The notes below the pieces were generated by a model. It worked only from the letters and a program-made list of their open reading frames with translations. It had not been told where the DNA came from and did not search any database. Positions 33,580 through 42,882 of a DNA stretch of 64,000 nucleotides are shown here, one piece after another. The DNA is taken from the NCBI RefSeq assembly GCF_003050785.1, contig NZ_QAOH01000003.1:186001-250000 (forward strand). Direction: 5' to 3'. The stretch is from Celeribacter persicus (GTDB lineage Bacteria; Pseudomonadota; Alphaproteobacteria; Rhodobacterales; Rhodobacteraceae). Position numbers and translations under genes: made by a program. Positions within the stretch are counted from its first letter, which is position 1; each line of letters starts with the position of its first letter.

Positions 33580-34185
33580 TCAGACCCAGGGACGTTCCTG
33601 CGCCATCCTGGCTTCATAGGCGTCGATGTCCTTGACATGCGCCATGGTCAGACCGATGTCATCGAGCCCTTCGAGCAGGCAGTGTTTCTTGAACGCGTCG
33701 ACTTCGAAATGGAACTCTTCGCCATCCGACGTGGTGACGGTCTGATTTTCAAGATCGACGGTCATCCGGGCGTTGGAGCCCTTTTCCGCATCTTTCATCA
33801 GAACATCCACGGCTTCCTGCGGCAGAACGATCGGGAGAATGCCGTTCTTGAAGCAGTTGTTATAGAAGATGTCTGCGAAAGAGGTGGAGATCACGCATTT
33901 GATGCCGAAATCCGCGATGGCCCAGGGCGCGTGTTCGCGCGAAGAGCCACAACCGAAGTTATCGCCCGCCACAAGAATCTGCGTGTCGCGATACTGCGGT
34001 TTGTTCAGGACGAAATCGGGGATTTCATTGCCCTGACGGTCATAGCGCATTTCGTCGAACAGATTCACACCAAGGCCGGAACGCTTGATGGTTTTCAGGA
34101 ACACCTTGGGGATGATCATATCCGTGTCGATGTTCACCAGCGGCATAGGGGCCGCGATACCGGTCAGTTTTTCGAACTTTTCCAT
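33580..34185 (-). CDS. leuD: 3-isopropylmalate dehydratase small subunit
   Basis: 201 residues, normal length. Swivelling-domain motifs: [60 protein letters not shown] and the [10 protein letters not shown] helix. With LeuC it isomerises 2-isopropylmalate to 3-isopropylmalate. It starts 12 bp after the leuC stop with GGAGCCGCTACA upstream. Ends of the pair are marked by a terminator. Confidence 0.97.
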   Translation of the reverse strand: MEKFEKLTGIAAPMPLVNIDTDMIIPKVFLKTIKRSGLGVNLFDEMRYDRQGNEIPDFVLNKPQYRDTQILVAGDNFGCGSSREHAPWAIADFGIKCVISTSFADIFYNNCFKNGILPIVLPQEAVDVLMKDAEKGSNARMTVDLENQTVTTSDGEEFHFEVDAFKKHCLLEGLDDIGLTMAHVKDIDAYEARMAQERPWV

Positions 34186-34197
34186 TGTAGCGGCTCC

Positions 34198-35625
34198 TTA
34201 GGCGTTCTCGGTCTCAGACATCAGCTCGCGCACATCGGTCAGGTGACCGGTGACGGCAGCGGCGGCGGCCATGGCGGGGGACACGAGGTGCGTGCGGCCC
34301 TTGTAGCCCTGACGCCCTTCGAAGTTGCGGTTCGAGGTGGAGGCGCAGCGCTCACCCTCGGACAGTTGATCGGGGTTCATGGCAAGGCACATGGAGCACC
34401 CGGCCAGACGCCATTCGAAACCGGCCTCTTTGAAGATGTCAGCGAGACCTTCCTCTTCGGCCTGCGCACGCACGAGACCGGAGCCCGGCACGACCATGGC
34501 GCGCATGCCGTCCTTGATCTTCTTGCCCTTGAGGATTTCGGCCGCAGCCCGCAAGTCCTCGATCCGGCCGTTGGTGCAGGAACCGATAAACACGGTGTCG
34601 ATCTGAATGTCGGTCAGTTTCTGACCGGCTTTCAGCCCCATGTAATCGAGCGCACGTTTCGCCGCCTCGACCTTGCCGCCCTTGAAGCTTTCGGGATCGG
34701 GCACGACGGAGGAAATCGGCAGAACGTCCTCGGGCGAGGTGCCCCAGGTCACGACCGGCTCGATGTCTTCGCCGCGCAAAGTCACAACCTTGTCGAAATG
34801 CGCACCTTCGTCGGTGTAGAGGGTTTTCCACCAGTTCAGAGCGGCTTCGAACTGCGCACCTTTCGGGGCATGCGGGCGGCCTTTGACATATTCGAACGTG
34901 GTTTCGTCCGGCGCGATGAGACCGGCACGCGCACCGCCTTCGATCGCCATGTTACAGACGGTCATGCGGCCTTCCATCGACATATCACGGATCACCTGAC
35001 CGCAATATTCGATGACATAGCCGGTGCCGCCCGCCGTACCGGTCGCGCCGATGATGGCAAGCGTTACGTCTTTCGGCGTCACACCCGGCTTCAGCTTGCC
35101 GGTGATCTCGACCTTCATGTTCTTGGATTTTTTCTGGATCAGCGTTTGCGTCGCCAGAACGTGCTCGACCTCGGAAGTGCCGATGCCGTGGGCGAGCGCC
35201 CCGAACGCACCATGAGTCGCGGTATGGGAGTCACCGCACACGACGGTCATGCCGGGCAGCGTCCAACCCTGTTCCGGGCCGACGATATGCACGATGCCCT
35301 GACGGATGTCGGACACCGGATAGTAGTTCACGCCGAACTCTTTCGCGTTCTTGTCGAGCGCATCGACCTGAATGCGGCTCTCTTCGTTGGCGATCACACC
35401 GGACACGCGGTCCAGCGTGGTCGGCACGTTGTGATCCGGCACGGCGATGGTTTTTTCCGGCGCGCGCACTTTGCGGCCCGCCATGCGCAGACCTTCAAAT
35501 GCCTGAGGCGAGGTTACTTCGTGAACGAGGTGGCGGTCGATATAGAGCAGGCAGGTGCCATCCTCCTGCTCATGGGTCACATGGGCGTCCCAGATTTTAT
35601 CATAGAGTGTCTTCGGGGCGGTCAT
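34198..35625 (-). CDS. leuC: 3-isopropylmalate dehydratase large subunit
   Basis: 475 residues. Aconitase-family [4Fe-4S] ligands: [20 protein letters not shown] and the [14 protein letters not shown] pair. Also [20 protein letters not shown] near the N-terminus, [20 protein letters not shown] and [20 protein letters not shown]. Cytoplasmic leucine synthesis enzyme, paired with leuD. A possible leader peptide with two hairpins lies upstream (35671-35787). Confidence 0.97.
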   Translation of the reverse strand: MTAPKTLYDKIWDAHVTHEQEDGTCLLYIDRHLVHEVTSPQAFEGLRMAGRKVRAPEKTIAVPDHNVPTTLDRVSGVIANEESRIQVDALDKNAKEFGVNYYPVSDIRQGIVHIVGPEQGWTLPGMTVVCGDSHTATHGAFGALAHGIGTSEVEHVLATQTLIQKKSKNMKVEITGKLKPGVTPKDVTLAIIGATGTAGGTGYVIEYCGQVIRDMSMEGRMTVCNMAIEGGARAGLIAPDETTFEYVKGRPHAPKGAQFEAALNWWKTLYTDEGAHFDKVVTLRGEDIEPVVTWGTSPEDVLPISSVVPDPESFKGGKVEAAKRALDYMGLKAGQKLTDIQIDTVFIGSCTNGRIEDLRAAAEILKGKKIKDGMRAMVVPGSGLVRAQAEEEGLADIFKEAGFEWRLAGCSMCLAMNPDQLSEGERCASTSNRNFEGRQGYKGRTHLVSPAMAAAAAVTGHLTDVRELMSETENA

Positions 35626-35670
35626 TTCGCTCTCCCGTGGATGTTCTTTGGAAATGGAAGTTGTGTGATC

Positions 35671-35712
35671 GGGCGTGCAGGCACGCCGAAAGGCCCGGCT
35701 TCAAAGTCGGGC
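35671..35712 (-). promoter_or_regulatory. tandem hairpins in the leuC leader (possible attenuator)
   Basis: Hairpin 1: GCCCGGC (35693-35699) / GTCGGGC (35706-35712), whose loop holds the stop codon of the 28-aa reading frame. Hairpin 2: GGCGTGC (35672-35678) / GCACGCC (35681-35687). Both lie between the reading frame and leuC (ATG 35625). The order of Leu codons, stop and hairpins recalls transcription attenuation. Confidence 0.4.
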
Positions 35713-35787
35713 TAGGACGGATTGCATGGCGCCGAAGAAACGCCAAGGCAGCCATGCACGGTCTGTGATCTCAAACATACGTTCCAT
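35701..35787 (-). CDS. possible 28-aa leader peptide of leuCD
   Basis: 28 codons on the minus strand, starting MERMFEITDRAWLPW and ending FGAMQSVLARL. Three Leu codons, two of them (CTA, CTT) in the last five positions and overlapping the 5' arm of hairpin 1. The start lacks a clear ribosome site. A leuCD attenuation leader would fit the layout, but three Leu in 28 is not many. The reading frame could also be fortuitous. Confidence 0.35.
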   Translation of the reverse strand: MERMFEITDRAWLPWRFFGAMQSVLARL

Positions 35788-35883
35788 GGTGCTCACATAT
35801 AGGCTGCGCGCGAGTCTCGCAAGAGAGATGCGCTTGCAGGATTGCGGTACGCCATGCCAAGCTCACCGAAAAGGGAGGCCCGA

Positions 35884-37200
35884 GTGGATCCGACGCAAAT
35901 CACCAGTCTTTTGGGCGACACAGGCGGCCATGTGCTTTCGTTTCTCGAAGGGCTTCTGCGGCGCTGGAACCTGTATCAGATCGGAATCTCACTTCTGGCG
36001 CTCATCATCGCGATTATACTCGGGCGCAATCTGCGCACACGGATGCGCAGTTGGATGCGAGGGCTCGAAGGCCGCCCGAAATGGCAGTTGCGCTGGCTTC
36101 TGGCGATTGAAAAACGACTGATCCTGATCGTCTGGGCTGTGCTGCTTTGGGTCATGTATCTCGTGATGCACGAGATGACATGGCCCTCGCGCTCTTACCT
36201 GATCGCAATCCTCGCAAAGATCGTCACCGCATGGATCGCGGTCGAGCTGGTCGTTCAACTCGTCAAGAACCGCGCGCTCCGGCGATTGCTGCGCTGGGGG
36301 CTTTGGACCTATGTCACGCTCTATTTCTTCGGCGCCATCGAGGAGACCGCCGACTTTCTCGATACCATCGCGATCACTTTCGGCAGCTTTCGCCTCTCGG
36401 CTCTTGCGGTGCTCAAGGCGCTGGTCGTCACCGGGCTTCTTTTTACCTTCGCGCGGCTGATCTCGGGTCAGACATCGACCCAAATCCGGCGCAACGAGGA
36501 TATTTCGCCTTCGATGAAGGAACTGATCATCAAGGGCGTGCAACTTGCCCTGTACGGTGCCGCTTTCTTCATCGGGCTCAAGGCCGTGGGTTTCGATCTC
36601 ACCGGCCTTGCGGTTCTGTCGGGTGCGATCGGGGTCGGTCTGGGCTTCGGCCTCCAGAAGGTCGTCTCCAACCTCGTCTCGGGTGTGATCATCCTTCTGG
36701 ACAAGTCGATCAAGCCCGGTGACGTGATCTCACTGGGCGACACCTTCGGCTGGATCAACACGCTGGGCGCACGCTACGCCTCGATCACCACGCGGGACGG
36801 CAAGGAATACCTGATCCCGAACGAGGACCTGATCACCGGCCAGGTGGTGAACTGGTCCCACACCAACGATTTCGTGCGGCTCGACATCTATTTCGGTACG
36901 TCTTACGGCGACGATCCGCATCAGGTGCGCAAGATTGCCATCGAGGCGGCGCAGCGCGTTGACCGCGTCCTGACCCACAAACCGCCCGTCTGTCACATCG
37001 TGGGGTTTGGCGATTCGTCCGTCGATTACATCCTGCGCTTCTGGATCACCGACCCGACGGGAGGACTGACCAATGTGCGGGGAAACGTCTATCTGGCGCT
37101 TTGGGATGCGTTCAAGGCAAACGACATTTCCATTCCCTTCCCGCAGCGGGAAGTGCGGGTGCTCGATGGTTCCGCCTTGACCACAAAAGCACTCGATTGA
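35884..37200 (+). CDS. MscS-family mechanosensitive channel
   Basis: 438 residues from the GTG at 35884, chosen for GGGAGG five bases upstream (TTG 35842 and ATG 35854 are alternatives). About five TM helices (30-240), then the MscS pore helix and beta domain: LSGAIGVGLGFGLQKVVSNL, VSGVIILLDKSIKPGDVISL and GARYASITTRDGKEYLIPNE. C-terminal alpha/beta region has VDYILRFWITDPTGGLTNVR. Releases solutes when membrane tension rises. Larger than E. coli MscS (286), more like the YbdG/MscM-type group. Single gene. Confidence 0.92.
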   Translation: MDPTQITSLLGDTGGHVLSFLEGLLRRWNLYQIGISLLALIIAIILGRNLRTRMRSWMRGLEGRPKWQLRWLLAIEKRLILIVWAVLLWVMYLVMHEMTWPSRSYLIAILAKIVTAWIAVELVVQLVKNRALRRLLRWGLWTYVTLYFFGAIEETADFLDTIAITFGSFRLSALAVLKALVVTGLLFTFARLISGQTSTQIRRNEDISPSMKELIIKGVQLALYGAAFFIGLKAVGFDLTGLAVLSGAIGVGLGFGLQKVVSNLVSGVIILLDKSIKPGDVISLGDTFGWINTLGARYASITTRDGKEYLIPNEDLITGQVVNWSHTNDFVRLDIYFGTSYGDDPHQVRKIAIEAAQRVDRVLTHKPPVCHIVGFGDSSVDYILRFWITDPTGGLTNVRGNVYLALWDAFKANDISIPFPQREVRVLDGSALTTKALD

Positions 37201-37297
37201 ACTTTCCAGTCCGAAACATTGAGATTTACACATACCGATGTTACATTTGATCCATGCCCGGCGCCGGGGCGGAACGGCGTTCAACTTTTGGAGGACT

Positions 37298-37357
37298 ATG
37301 TCCTGTCTCACGTACAGAGCGCGGCTGACCATGCCGCACACCCGGAGACGCCCATGA
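37298..37357 (+). CDS. possible 19-aa upstream ORF coupled to rsfS
   Basis: ATG 37298 with GGAGG just three bases upstream. Nineteen codons (MSCLTYRARLTMPHTRRRP) and a TGA that overlaps the rsfS ATG (ATGA, 37354-37357). This geometry would allow translational coupling. The SD spacing is short and there is no comparative evidence. Confidence 0.25.
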   Translation: MSCLTYRARLTMPHTRRRP

Positions 37358-37743
37358 CGGGTGCGATGCCGGACCGGATCGGAGGTCAGAAACTTCTGGA
37401 CTTCGTCACACACTCCCTGGATCAGGATAAAGCCGAAGACCTCGTGTCCATCGACCTGCGCGGCAAGTCGGAGGTTGCGGACTACATGGTGATCTGTTCG
37501 GGTCGTTCAACCCGTCAGGTGAGCGCCATGGCCGAGAAACTCTCCGATGCGCTGAAACAGCAATGCGGGATTTTCTCCCGTGTCGAGGGCAAGGAGCAAG
37601 GCGACTGGGTGCTGATCGACGCGGGCGACGTGATTGTCCACATCTTCCGCCCGGAAGTGCGCGATTTCTATCAGCTTGAGAAAATGTGGATGTCACCCGA
37701 AGAGGCGAAAGCCGCTCTGGCGGGGAAAACCACCGCTAGCTGA
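37354..37743 (+). CDS. rsfS: ribosomal silencing factor RsfS
   Basis: 129 residues from the ATG at 37354 (GGAG six bases upstream). Motifs of the family: DKAEDLVSIDLRGKSEVADY, MVICSGRSTRQVSAMAEKLS, GDWVLIDAGDVIVHIFRPEV and RDFYQLEKMWM. It binds ribosomal protein L14 and blocks subunit joining when nutrients are scarce. rlmH follows at 6 bp, the usual bacterial order. Confidence 0.95.
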   Translation: MTGAMPDRIGGQKLLDFVTHSLDQDKAEDLVSIDLRGKSEVADYMVICSGRSTRQVSAMAEKLSDALKQQCGIFSRVEGKEQGDWVLIDAGDVIVHIFRPEVRDFYQLEKMWMSPEEAKAALAGKTTAS

Positions 37744-37749
37744 GGCCCT

Positions 37750-38220
37750 ATGAAGGTGCATATCTGTGCGGTCGGGCGCTTGCGCAAAGGGCCCGAAGCC
37801 ACTTTGATCGACGACTACACCACCCGGTTTGACCGCACCGGGCGCGCGCTTGGCCTCGGCCCCCTGACAATCTCGGAGGTCGAAGACAAGAAGGGCGGCG
37901 GCATGGCGGCGGAGGCAACGCTTCTGGAACGCGCCCTGCCGAAAGGCGCGGTGATCGTCACGATGGACGAACGCGGTCAGGTGATTTCCTCCCCCGATTT
38001 TGCCGAAAAACTCGCAAGCTGGCGCGATGCCGGACGCTCCGATGTGGCCTTTGTCATCGGCGGTGCGGACGGGATCGACCCGGATTTGCGCGCGCAGGCG
38101 GATTTCTCCATTTCTCTCGGCAAGATGGTCTGGCCACATATGCTGGCCCGCGCGATGCTGACCGAACAGCTTTACCGCGCCGCCTCGATTTTGGCCGGTT
38201 CGCCCTATCATCGGGTATGA
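37750..38220 (+). CDS. rlmH: 23S rRNA pseudouridine-1915 N3-methyltransferase
   Basis: 156 residues, SPOUT-fold methyltransferase of usual length. Motifs: MKVHICAVGRLRKGPEATLI, VIVTMDERGQVISSPDFAEK, VAFVIGGADGIDPDLRAQAD (SAM knot) and the C-terminal EQLYRAASILAGSPYHRV. Methylates the pseudouridine at position 1915 of 23S rRNA. Same operon as rsfS. Confidence 0.96.
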   Translation: MKVHICAVGRLRKGPEATLIDDYTTRFDRTGRALGLGPLTISEVEDKKGGGMAAEATLLERALPKGAVIVTMDERGQVISSPDFAEKLASWRDAGRSDVAFVIGGADGIDPDLRAQADFSISLGKMVWPHMLARAMLTEQLYRAASILAGSPYHRV

Positions 38221-38324
38221 TCAGAGTATTTTTACCAGGAAGAAGAGTAAAGCGGTTCAAACGGGCGCAGCGGCACGTTAGATAAGAGCAAAGAGTTCGC
38301 TCTCTATTGATAAAGGAGCCCGTC

Positions 38325-39851
38325 ATGGCCGCGCCGAAACCTGTTGTTCTTTGCATTCTCGATGGTTGGGGCATCGGCCCGACGCCGGAAGCCAACGCGC
38401 CGGTTCTCGCCAACACCCCGAATTTCGACCGGCTGATGGCGGAATGTCCGCATAGCACGCTGATCACTTTCGGGCCAGATGTGGGACTGCCGACGGGACA
38501 GATGGGCAATTCTGAGGTGGGGCACACCAATATCGGTGCGGGCCGCGTGGTGGCAATGGATTTAGGGCAGATTGATCTCGCCATCGAGGACGGCTCTTTC
38601 TTCAAAAATGAGGCCATCGTGAAATTCGCCGAAGATGTGAAAGCCGCGGGCGGCACGGCGCATCTGATGGGGGTGATCTCCGACGGCGGCGTGCATGGGC
38701 ATATCGAACACACGCTTGCGGCCGCCAAGGCGGTGACCGATCTCGGTGTGCCGGTCATCATTCATGCGATCACCGACGGGCGCGATGTGGCCCCGCAATC
38801 CGCCGATAAATTCATCGCCGATTTCGTCGCCCGCCTGCCGGAAAATGCCAAAGTGGGCACTGTGATCGGGCGTTATTATGCGATGGACCGCGACAACCGC
38901 TGGGAACGCGTGTCGCAGGCCTATGACGCTATGATGCATGGCAAAGGGATCGAGACCGCACCGGATGCCGTCAGCGCCGTCAAAGCCTCTTACGAACGCG
39001 GCGACGTGGACGAGTTCATCAAGGCAACCGTGATCGACGGCTATGACGGGGTCAAAGACGGCGACGGGTTTTTCTGCAACAACTTCCGGGCGGACCGGGC
39101 GCGGGAAATCCTGCGCGCCATCGGGGAGCCGGACTTTGCCGAATTCGACATCGGGGCGCGTCCGAAACTTTCCGCGCTTCTGGGCATGGTCGAGTATTCC
39201 GACGGGCACAACGCCTATATGACCACCGCCTATCCGAAACGTGAGATCAAGAACACGTTGGGCGAATGGGTCGCCAAACACGGGCTGAAACAATTCCGTC
39301 TGGCCGAGACGGAAAAATATCCGCATGTGACGTTCTTTTTGAACGGAGGCAAGGAAGTGCCGGAAGAGGGCGAAGATCGCTTCATGCCGAAATCGCCGAA
39401 AGTGGCGACCTATGATCTTCAGCCGGAGATGAGCGAACCCGAGGTGGCGGAGAAATTCGTCTGGGCGATTGACGAGGGGTATGACCTGATCGTCACCAAT
39501 TTCGCCAACCCGGACATGGTCGGGCACACCGGCATTCTTGAGGCCGCCATGGCCGCCTGCGAAGCTGTGGACGACGGGCTGGGCAAGGTGATTGCGGAGC
39601 TTGAGAAGGTCGGCGGCGCGATGTTGGTGATTGCGGATCACGGCAATTGCGAGACCATGGTCGATCCGGTGACGGGCGGGCCGCATACGGCACATACGAC
39701 GAACCCCGTGCCCGTGATCCTGTTCGGCGGGCCGAAAGGCGTGAAACTGCGCGATGGCGGGCGGCTTGCGGATGTGGCGCCGACGATCCTTGAACTGATG
39801 CAACTGCCGCAGCCGGAGGAAATGACCGGCGTGAGTCTCATCGTCAAATGA
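38325..39851 (+). CDS. gpmI: 2,3-bisphosphoglycerate-independent phosphoglycerate mutase
   Basis: 508 residues from the ATG at 38325 (AAAGGAG six bases upstream). Alkaline-phosphatase superfamily. Metal and catalytic residues: VVLCILDGWGIGP (Asp), GQMGNSEVGHTNIGAGRVVA (phosphoserine), VTNFANPDMVGHTG (His/Asp), LVIADHGNCETMVDPVTGGP and HTAHTTNPVPVILFG. Glycolytic interconversion of 3- and 2-phosphoglycerate. The stop overlaps the start of the EnvC-like gene. Confidence 0.97.
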   Translation: MAAPKPVVLCILDGWGIGPTPEANAPVLANTPNFDRLMAECPHSTLITFGPDVGLPTGQMGNSEVGHTNIGAGRVVAMDLGQIDLAIEDGSFFKNEAIVKFAEDVKAAGGTAHLMGVISDGGVHGHIEHTLAAAKAVTDLGVPVIIHAITDGRDVAPQSADKFIADFVARLPENAKVGTVIGRYYAMDRDNRWERVSQAYDAMMHGKGIETAPDAVSAVKASYERGDVDEFIKATVIDGYDGVKDGDGFFCNNFRADRAREILRAIGEPDFAEFDIGARPKLSALLGMVEYSDGHNAYMTTAYPKREIKNTLGEWVAKHGLKQFRLAETEKYPHVTFFLNGGKEVPEEGEDRFMPKSPKVATYDLQPEMSEPEVAEKFVWAIDEGYDLIVTNFANPDMVGHTGILEAAMAACEAVDDGLGKVIAELEKVGGAMLVIADHGNCETMVDPVTGGPHTAHTTNPVPVILFGGPKGVKLRDGGRLADVAPTILELMQLPQPEEMTGVSLIVK

Positions 39852-40978
39852 TGCGGATTTACGCCGCGGCGTTCTGTCTGGCCCTGAGCGGCCCTGTGCA
39901 GGCACAGAACAGTCCCACGGCTCTGGCCGAGGCGGCTTTGGCTCAGTTCAACGCCGCGCATAGTGCGCTGCAAGCCGCCGAATCGTCGACCGACCGGGTC
40001 AAGGCGTTGACCGGCGTGGTGCGCGCCTATGAGGACGGGCTTGATGCGATGCGGGCCGGACTGCGCCAGGTGTCGCTTCGTGAAGCCGAACTGTCGCGCG
40101 AGTTTTCCGATGAGAGCGGTCAGTTCGCACAACTTCTCGGCGTGCTGATCTCCATGAAACCCGATGCCTCTCCCGAGGCACTGGTGCATCCCGGCGGACC
40201 TCTGGGGCAGGCACGCGCGGGGATGCTGGTCTCCGCCGTCACCCCCGCGATGCAGGCGGAGGTCGAGGACATCCGTGTGCGCCTCGAAGAAATACAGATC
40301 CTGCGCGAGTTGCAAAGCGAATCTCTGGCGACCCTGTCGCAGGGGCTTCAGGACGTGCAGCAGGCCCGCACCGACTTGTCGCAGGCGATGTCGGACCGCA
40401 CCGACCTGCCGCGCCGGTTCACCGCCGATCCCGAACGGATGCAGACCCTGCTCGACAGTTCGGAAACGCTCGAAGCCTTTGCCTCGGGCCTCGCGATCAT
40501 GGATGTGGTCGACGGGGTGCCGCCGATCACCGATCCGAACAGCACCCGCGGCAACTGGCCGATGCCCGTCCCCGGCAAGATGTTGCGCGGCTATGACGAG
40601 GCAGACGCCGCCGGAGTGAAACGTCCGGGCTGGCTCTGGGCCACGCGGCCTTTGTCGCTGGTCACGACACCCTGGCCCGCGACCGTGCGTTACAAGGGGC
40701 CGTTTCTCGACTACGGAAACGTGATCATCCTTGAGCCCGCAAATGACGTATTGCTCATTTTGGCGGGACTCGATGAGGTTTATGGAGAGGTTGGCGCAGT
40801 TCTGCCCGCCGATACCGCCGTGGGCCTGATGGGCGGGGCCACGCCCGATCTCGACGCCTTTGTCCAGAATGCCACACAAGGCACTGGCGCGGGTTTGTCG
40901 GAGACGCTTTATATAGAGGTCAGAGAGGGCGGGCAGCCCGTGAACCCCGAACGCTGGTTCGCAGGTGCCCCGCTTTGA
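39848..40978 (+). CDS. EnvC-like murein hydrolase activator (degenerate M23)
   Basis: 376 residues. Signal peptide MMRIYAAAFCLALSGPVQAQ. Helical coiled-coil part (about 25-215), then a LytM/M23-like domain (about 235-370: WPMPVPGKMLRGYDEADAAG, VRYKGPFLDYGNVIILEPAN). The metal-binding His residues of active LytM enzymes (HxxxD and HxH) are missing, as in EnvC, which works by activating amidases. The position between gpmI and ctpA is the conserved gpmI-envC-ctpA order. The start overlaps the gpmI stop (ATGATG). Confidence 0.85.
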   Translation: MMRIYAAAFCLALSGPVQAQNSPTALAEAALAQFNAAHSALQAAESSTDRVKALTGVVRAYEDGLDAMRAGLRQVSLREAELSREFSDESGQFAQLLGVLISMKPDASPEALVHPGGPLGQARAGMLVSAVTPAMQAEVEDIRVRLEEIQILRELQSESLATLSQGLQDVQQARTDLSQAMSDRTDLPRRFTADPERMQTLLDSSETLEAFASGLAIMDVVDGVPPITDPNSTRGNWPMPVPGKMLRGYDEADAAGVKRPGWLWATRPLSLVTTPWPATVRYKGPFLDYGNVIILEPANDVLLILAGLDEVYGEVGAVLPADTAVGLMGGATPDLDAFVQNATQGTGAGLSETLYIEVREGGQPVNPERWFAGAPL

Positions 40979-41023
40979 GACGATCAAGGGTCACGCGGGC
41001 TGCGGACCGGAGAGAGGAAAGAG

Positions 41024-42349
41024 ATGAAGAAATACATGATGGCCGGGGTTGCCGGCATCCTTGCAGGCACGCTGATCTCGACGCAATTCGCCGGACCGCT
41101 CCTCGCTCAGGAGGCAGAGAAGACGACGAATGTCTATGAACAGCTCGACCTCTTCGGCGACGTGTTCGAGCGCATCCGCGCGCAATATGTCGAAGAGGTG
41201 GATTCAGAAGAGCTGATCGAAGCGGCAATCGACGGCATGCTATCCTCACTCGACCCGCATTCCTCCTATCTTTCCCCGAAAGACGCCGCCGACATGCGGG
41301 TTCAGACCTCCGGTTCCTTCGGTGGCCTAGGGATCGAGGTCACGCAGGAAGAGGGCTTCGTCAAGGTCGTTGCCCCGATGGACGGCACGCCCGCCGATAT
41401 CGCAGGCGTCGAGGCCGGGGATTACATCACCGCCGTCGATGGTAAGAGCATTCTGGGGATGACCCTTGACGACGCGGTGGAACTGATGCGCGGGCCGGTC
41501 GGCTCGGAAATCGTTATCACCGTGGTGCGTGAAGGGGTCGAGGAGCCGTTTGACGTTTCGATCGTCCGTGACACGATCAAACTGACCGCCGTGCGCTCCC
41601 GCGTCGAGGGCAATGCCATCGTGTTGCGCGTGACCACCTTCAACGATCAAACCTATCCGAATCTCGAACAGGGACTGAAAGACGGGATCGAGGAGCTAGG
41701 CGGTCTTGAGAATGTCGACGGGATCGTCGTGGACCTGCGCAACAACCCGGGCGGTCTGCTCGATCAGGCGATCAAGGTGTCGGATGCCTTCCTCGACGAG
41801 GGAGAGATCGTTTCCACCCGTGGACGCAATCCGGAAGACAGCACCCGCGTCAACGCCACCGAGGGCGATCTGGCAGAGGGGAAACCTCTCGTCGTGCTGA
41901 TCAACGGCGGGTCCGCTTCGGCCTCTGAGATCGTCTCCGGCGCGTTGCAGGATCACCATCGCGCCGTCGTCGTGGGCACCAAGTCTTTCGGCAAAGGCTC
42001 CGTGCAAACCGTGATGCCGCTGCGATCCGACGGGGCGATGCGCCTGACCACCGCGCGATATTACACACCATCGGGCCGTTCCATTCAGGCGCTCGGCATC
42101 TCGCCGGACATCGTCGTGGAACAGCCACCGCGTCAACCCGTTGAAGAAGAGACGGAGGAAACACCGCAGTTCCGGTCCGAGGCCGATCTGCGCGGGGCGT
42201 TGAACAACGACAGCCTGACCGAGGACGAACGCGCCAAGATCGAGGAAGAGCGCGCCGCCGCGGAAGAAGCCGCGAAACTGCGCGACGAGGACTTCCAGCT
42301 GGCCTATGCGATCGACCTGCTCAAGGGCTTGTCGAAAATTGGCGATTGA
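41024..42349 (+). CDS. ctpA: carboxy-terminal processing protease CtpA (S41)
   Basis: 441 residues. N-terminal signal/anchor ([20 protein letters not shown]), a PDZ domain (about 90-170: [20 protein letters not shown]), then the S41 catalytic core: [20 protein letters not shown], the nucleophile Ser in [20 protein letters not shown] and the Lys in [13 protein letters not shown]. Acidic, Glu-rich C-terminal tail. It cuts C-termini of periplasmic substrates. The gene is followed by a strong terminator, so rppH is expressed separately or by readthrough. Confidence 0.95.
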   Translation: MKKYMMAGVAGILAGTLISTQFAGPLLAQEAEKTTNVYEQLDLFGDVFERIRAQYVEEVDSEELIEAAIDGMLSSLDPHSSYLSPKDAADMRVQTSGSFGGLGIEVTQEEGFVKVVAPMDGTPADIAGVEAGDYITAVDGKSILGMTLDDAVELMRGPVGSEIVITVVREGVEEPFDVSIVRDTIKLTAVRSRVEGNAIVLRVTTFNDQTYPNLEQGLKDGIEELGGLENVDGIVVDLRNNPGGLLDQAIKVSDAFLDEGEIVSTRGRNPEDSTRVNATEGDLAEGKPLVVLINGGSASASEIVSGALQDHHRAVVVGTKSFGKGSVQTVMPLRSDGAMRLTTARYYTPSGRSIQALGISPDIVVEQPPRQPVEEETEETPQFRSEADLRGALNNDSLTEDERAKIEEERAAAEEAAKLRDEDFQLAYAIDLLKGLSKIGD

Positions 42350-42357
42350 TACGATCC

Positions 42358-42387
42358 GAGGGGCGCTTCGGCGCCCCTCATCTTTTT
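42358..42387 (+). terminator. terminator of the gpmI-envC-ctpA unit
   Basis: Perfect 9-bp stem GAGGGGCGC / GCGCCCCTC around the tetraloop TTCG, followed by ATCTTTTT. It lies between ctpA and rppH. Confidence 0.92.
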
Positions 42388-42399
42388 GAGGCACCTCTC

Positions 42400-42879
42400 A
42401 TGAGCAAAGATTTCTCCACCCTGCCATATCGCCCCTGCGTCGGCATCATGCTGATTGACCCGGAAGGGCGGGTTTTCGTCGGAGAGCGCATCGACACGCC
42501 CGGAGCCTGGCAGATGCCGCAGGGCGGGATCGACCCCGGTGAAATGCCACAAGAGGCGGCATTGCGCGAGCTTTGGGAAGAAATCGGAGTAACCGCCGAT
42601 CTGGTCGAGGTTCTCGGCCACACCCGCGACTGGCTGACCTACGATCTGCCGGATCACCTTCTGGGCAAGGTGTGGAAGGGCAAATATCGCGGTCAGAAGC
42701 AACTCTGGTTCCTGCTGCGCTTCAAGGGCACGGAAAAGGATATCGTCCTCGAAACCGATCACCCCGAATTCAGCCATTGGAAATGGACAGATTCGACCGG
42801 ATTGGTCTCTGATATCGTGCCTTTCAAGCGCGACATCTACGAGGCGCTGGTGGACGAGTTTCACGACCACCTCGCCTGA
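42400..42879 (+). CDS. rppH: RNA pyrophosphohydrolase
   Basis: 159 residues from the ATG at 42400. Nudix box [20 protein letters not shown] then IGV (about residues 40-62). Also [20 protein letters not shown] and [17 protein letters not shown], typical of RppH/NudH. It removes pyrophosphate from 5' triphosphate RNA ends and so starts mRNA decay. Located just after the ctpA terminator. Confidence 0.95.
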   Translation: MSKDFSTLPYRPCVGIMLIDPEGRVFVGERIDTPGAWQMPQGGIDPGEMPQEAALRELWEEIGVTADLVEVLGHTRDWLTYDLPDHLLGKVWKGKYRGQKQLWFLLRFKGTEKDIVLETDHPEFSHWKWTDSTGLVSDIVPFKRDIYEALVDEFHDHLA

Positions 42880-42882
42880 ACT

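Noticed and set aside
33462-33600. Search for an EcfG promoter before the HdeD-like gene
   Set aside because: No GGAAC-N16/17-CGTT is present on the relevant strand, although the gene type suggests stress control.
33508-35715. Plus-strand open frame of 735 codons opposite leuCD
   Set aside because: It is exactly antisense to two unmistakable enzymes; long antisense frames are expected from the high third-position GC of the coding strand. Its translation is rich in His, Asp and Arg and has no domain logic.
37271-37281. GGAAC followed by CGTT before rsfS
   Set aside because: The two boxes are only two bases apart, so they cannot be an EcfG promoter.
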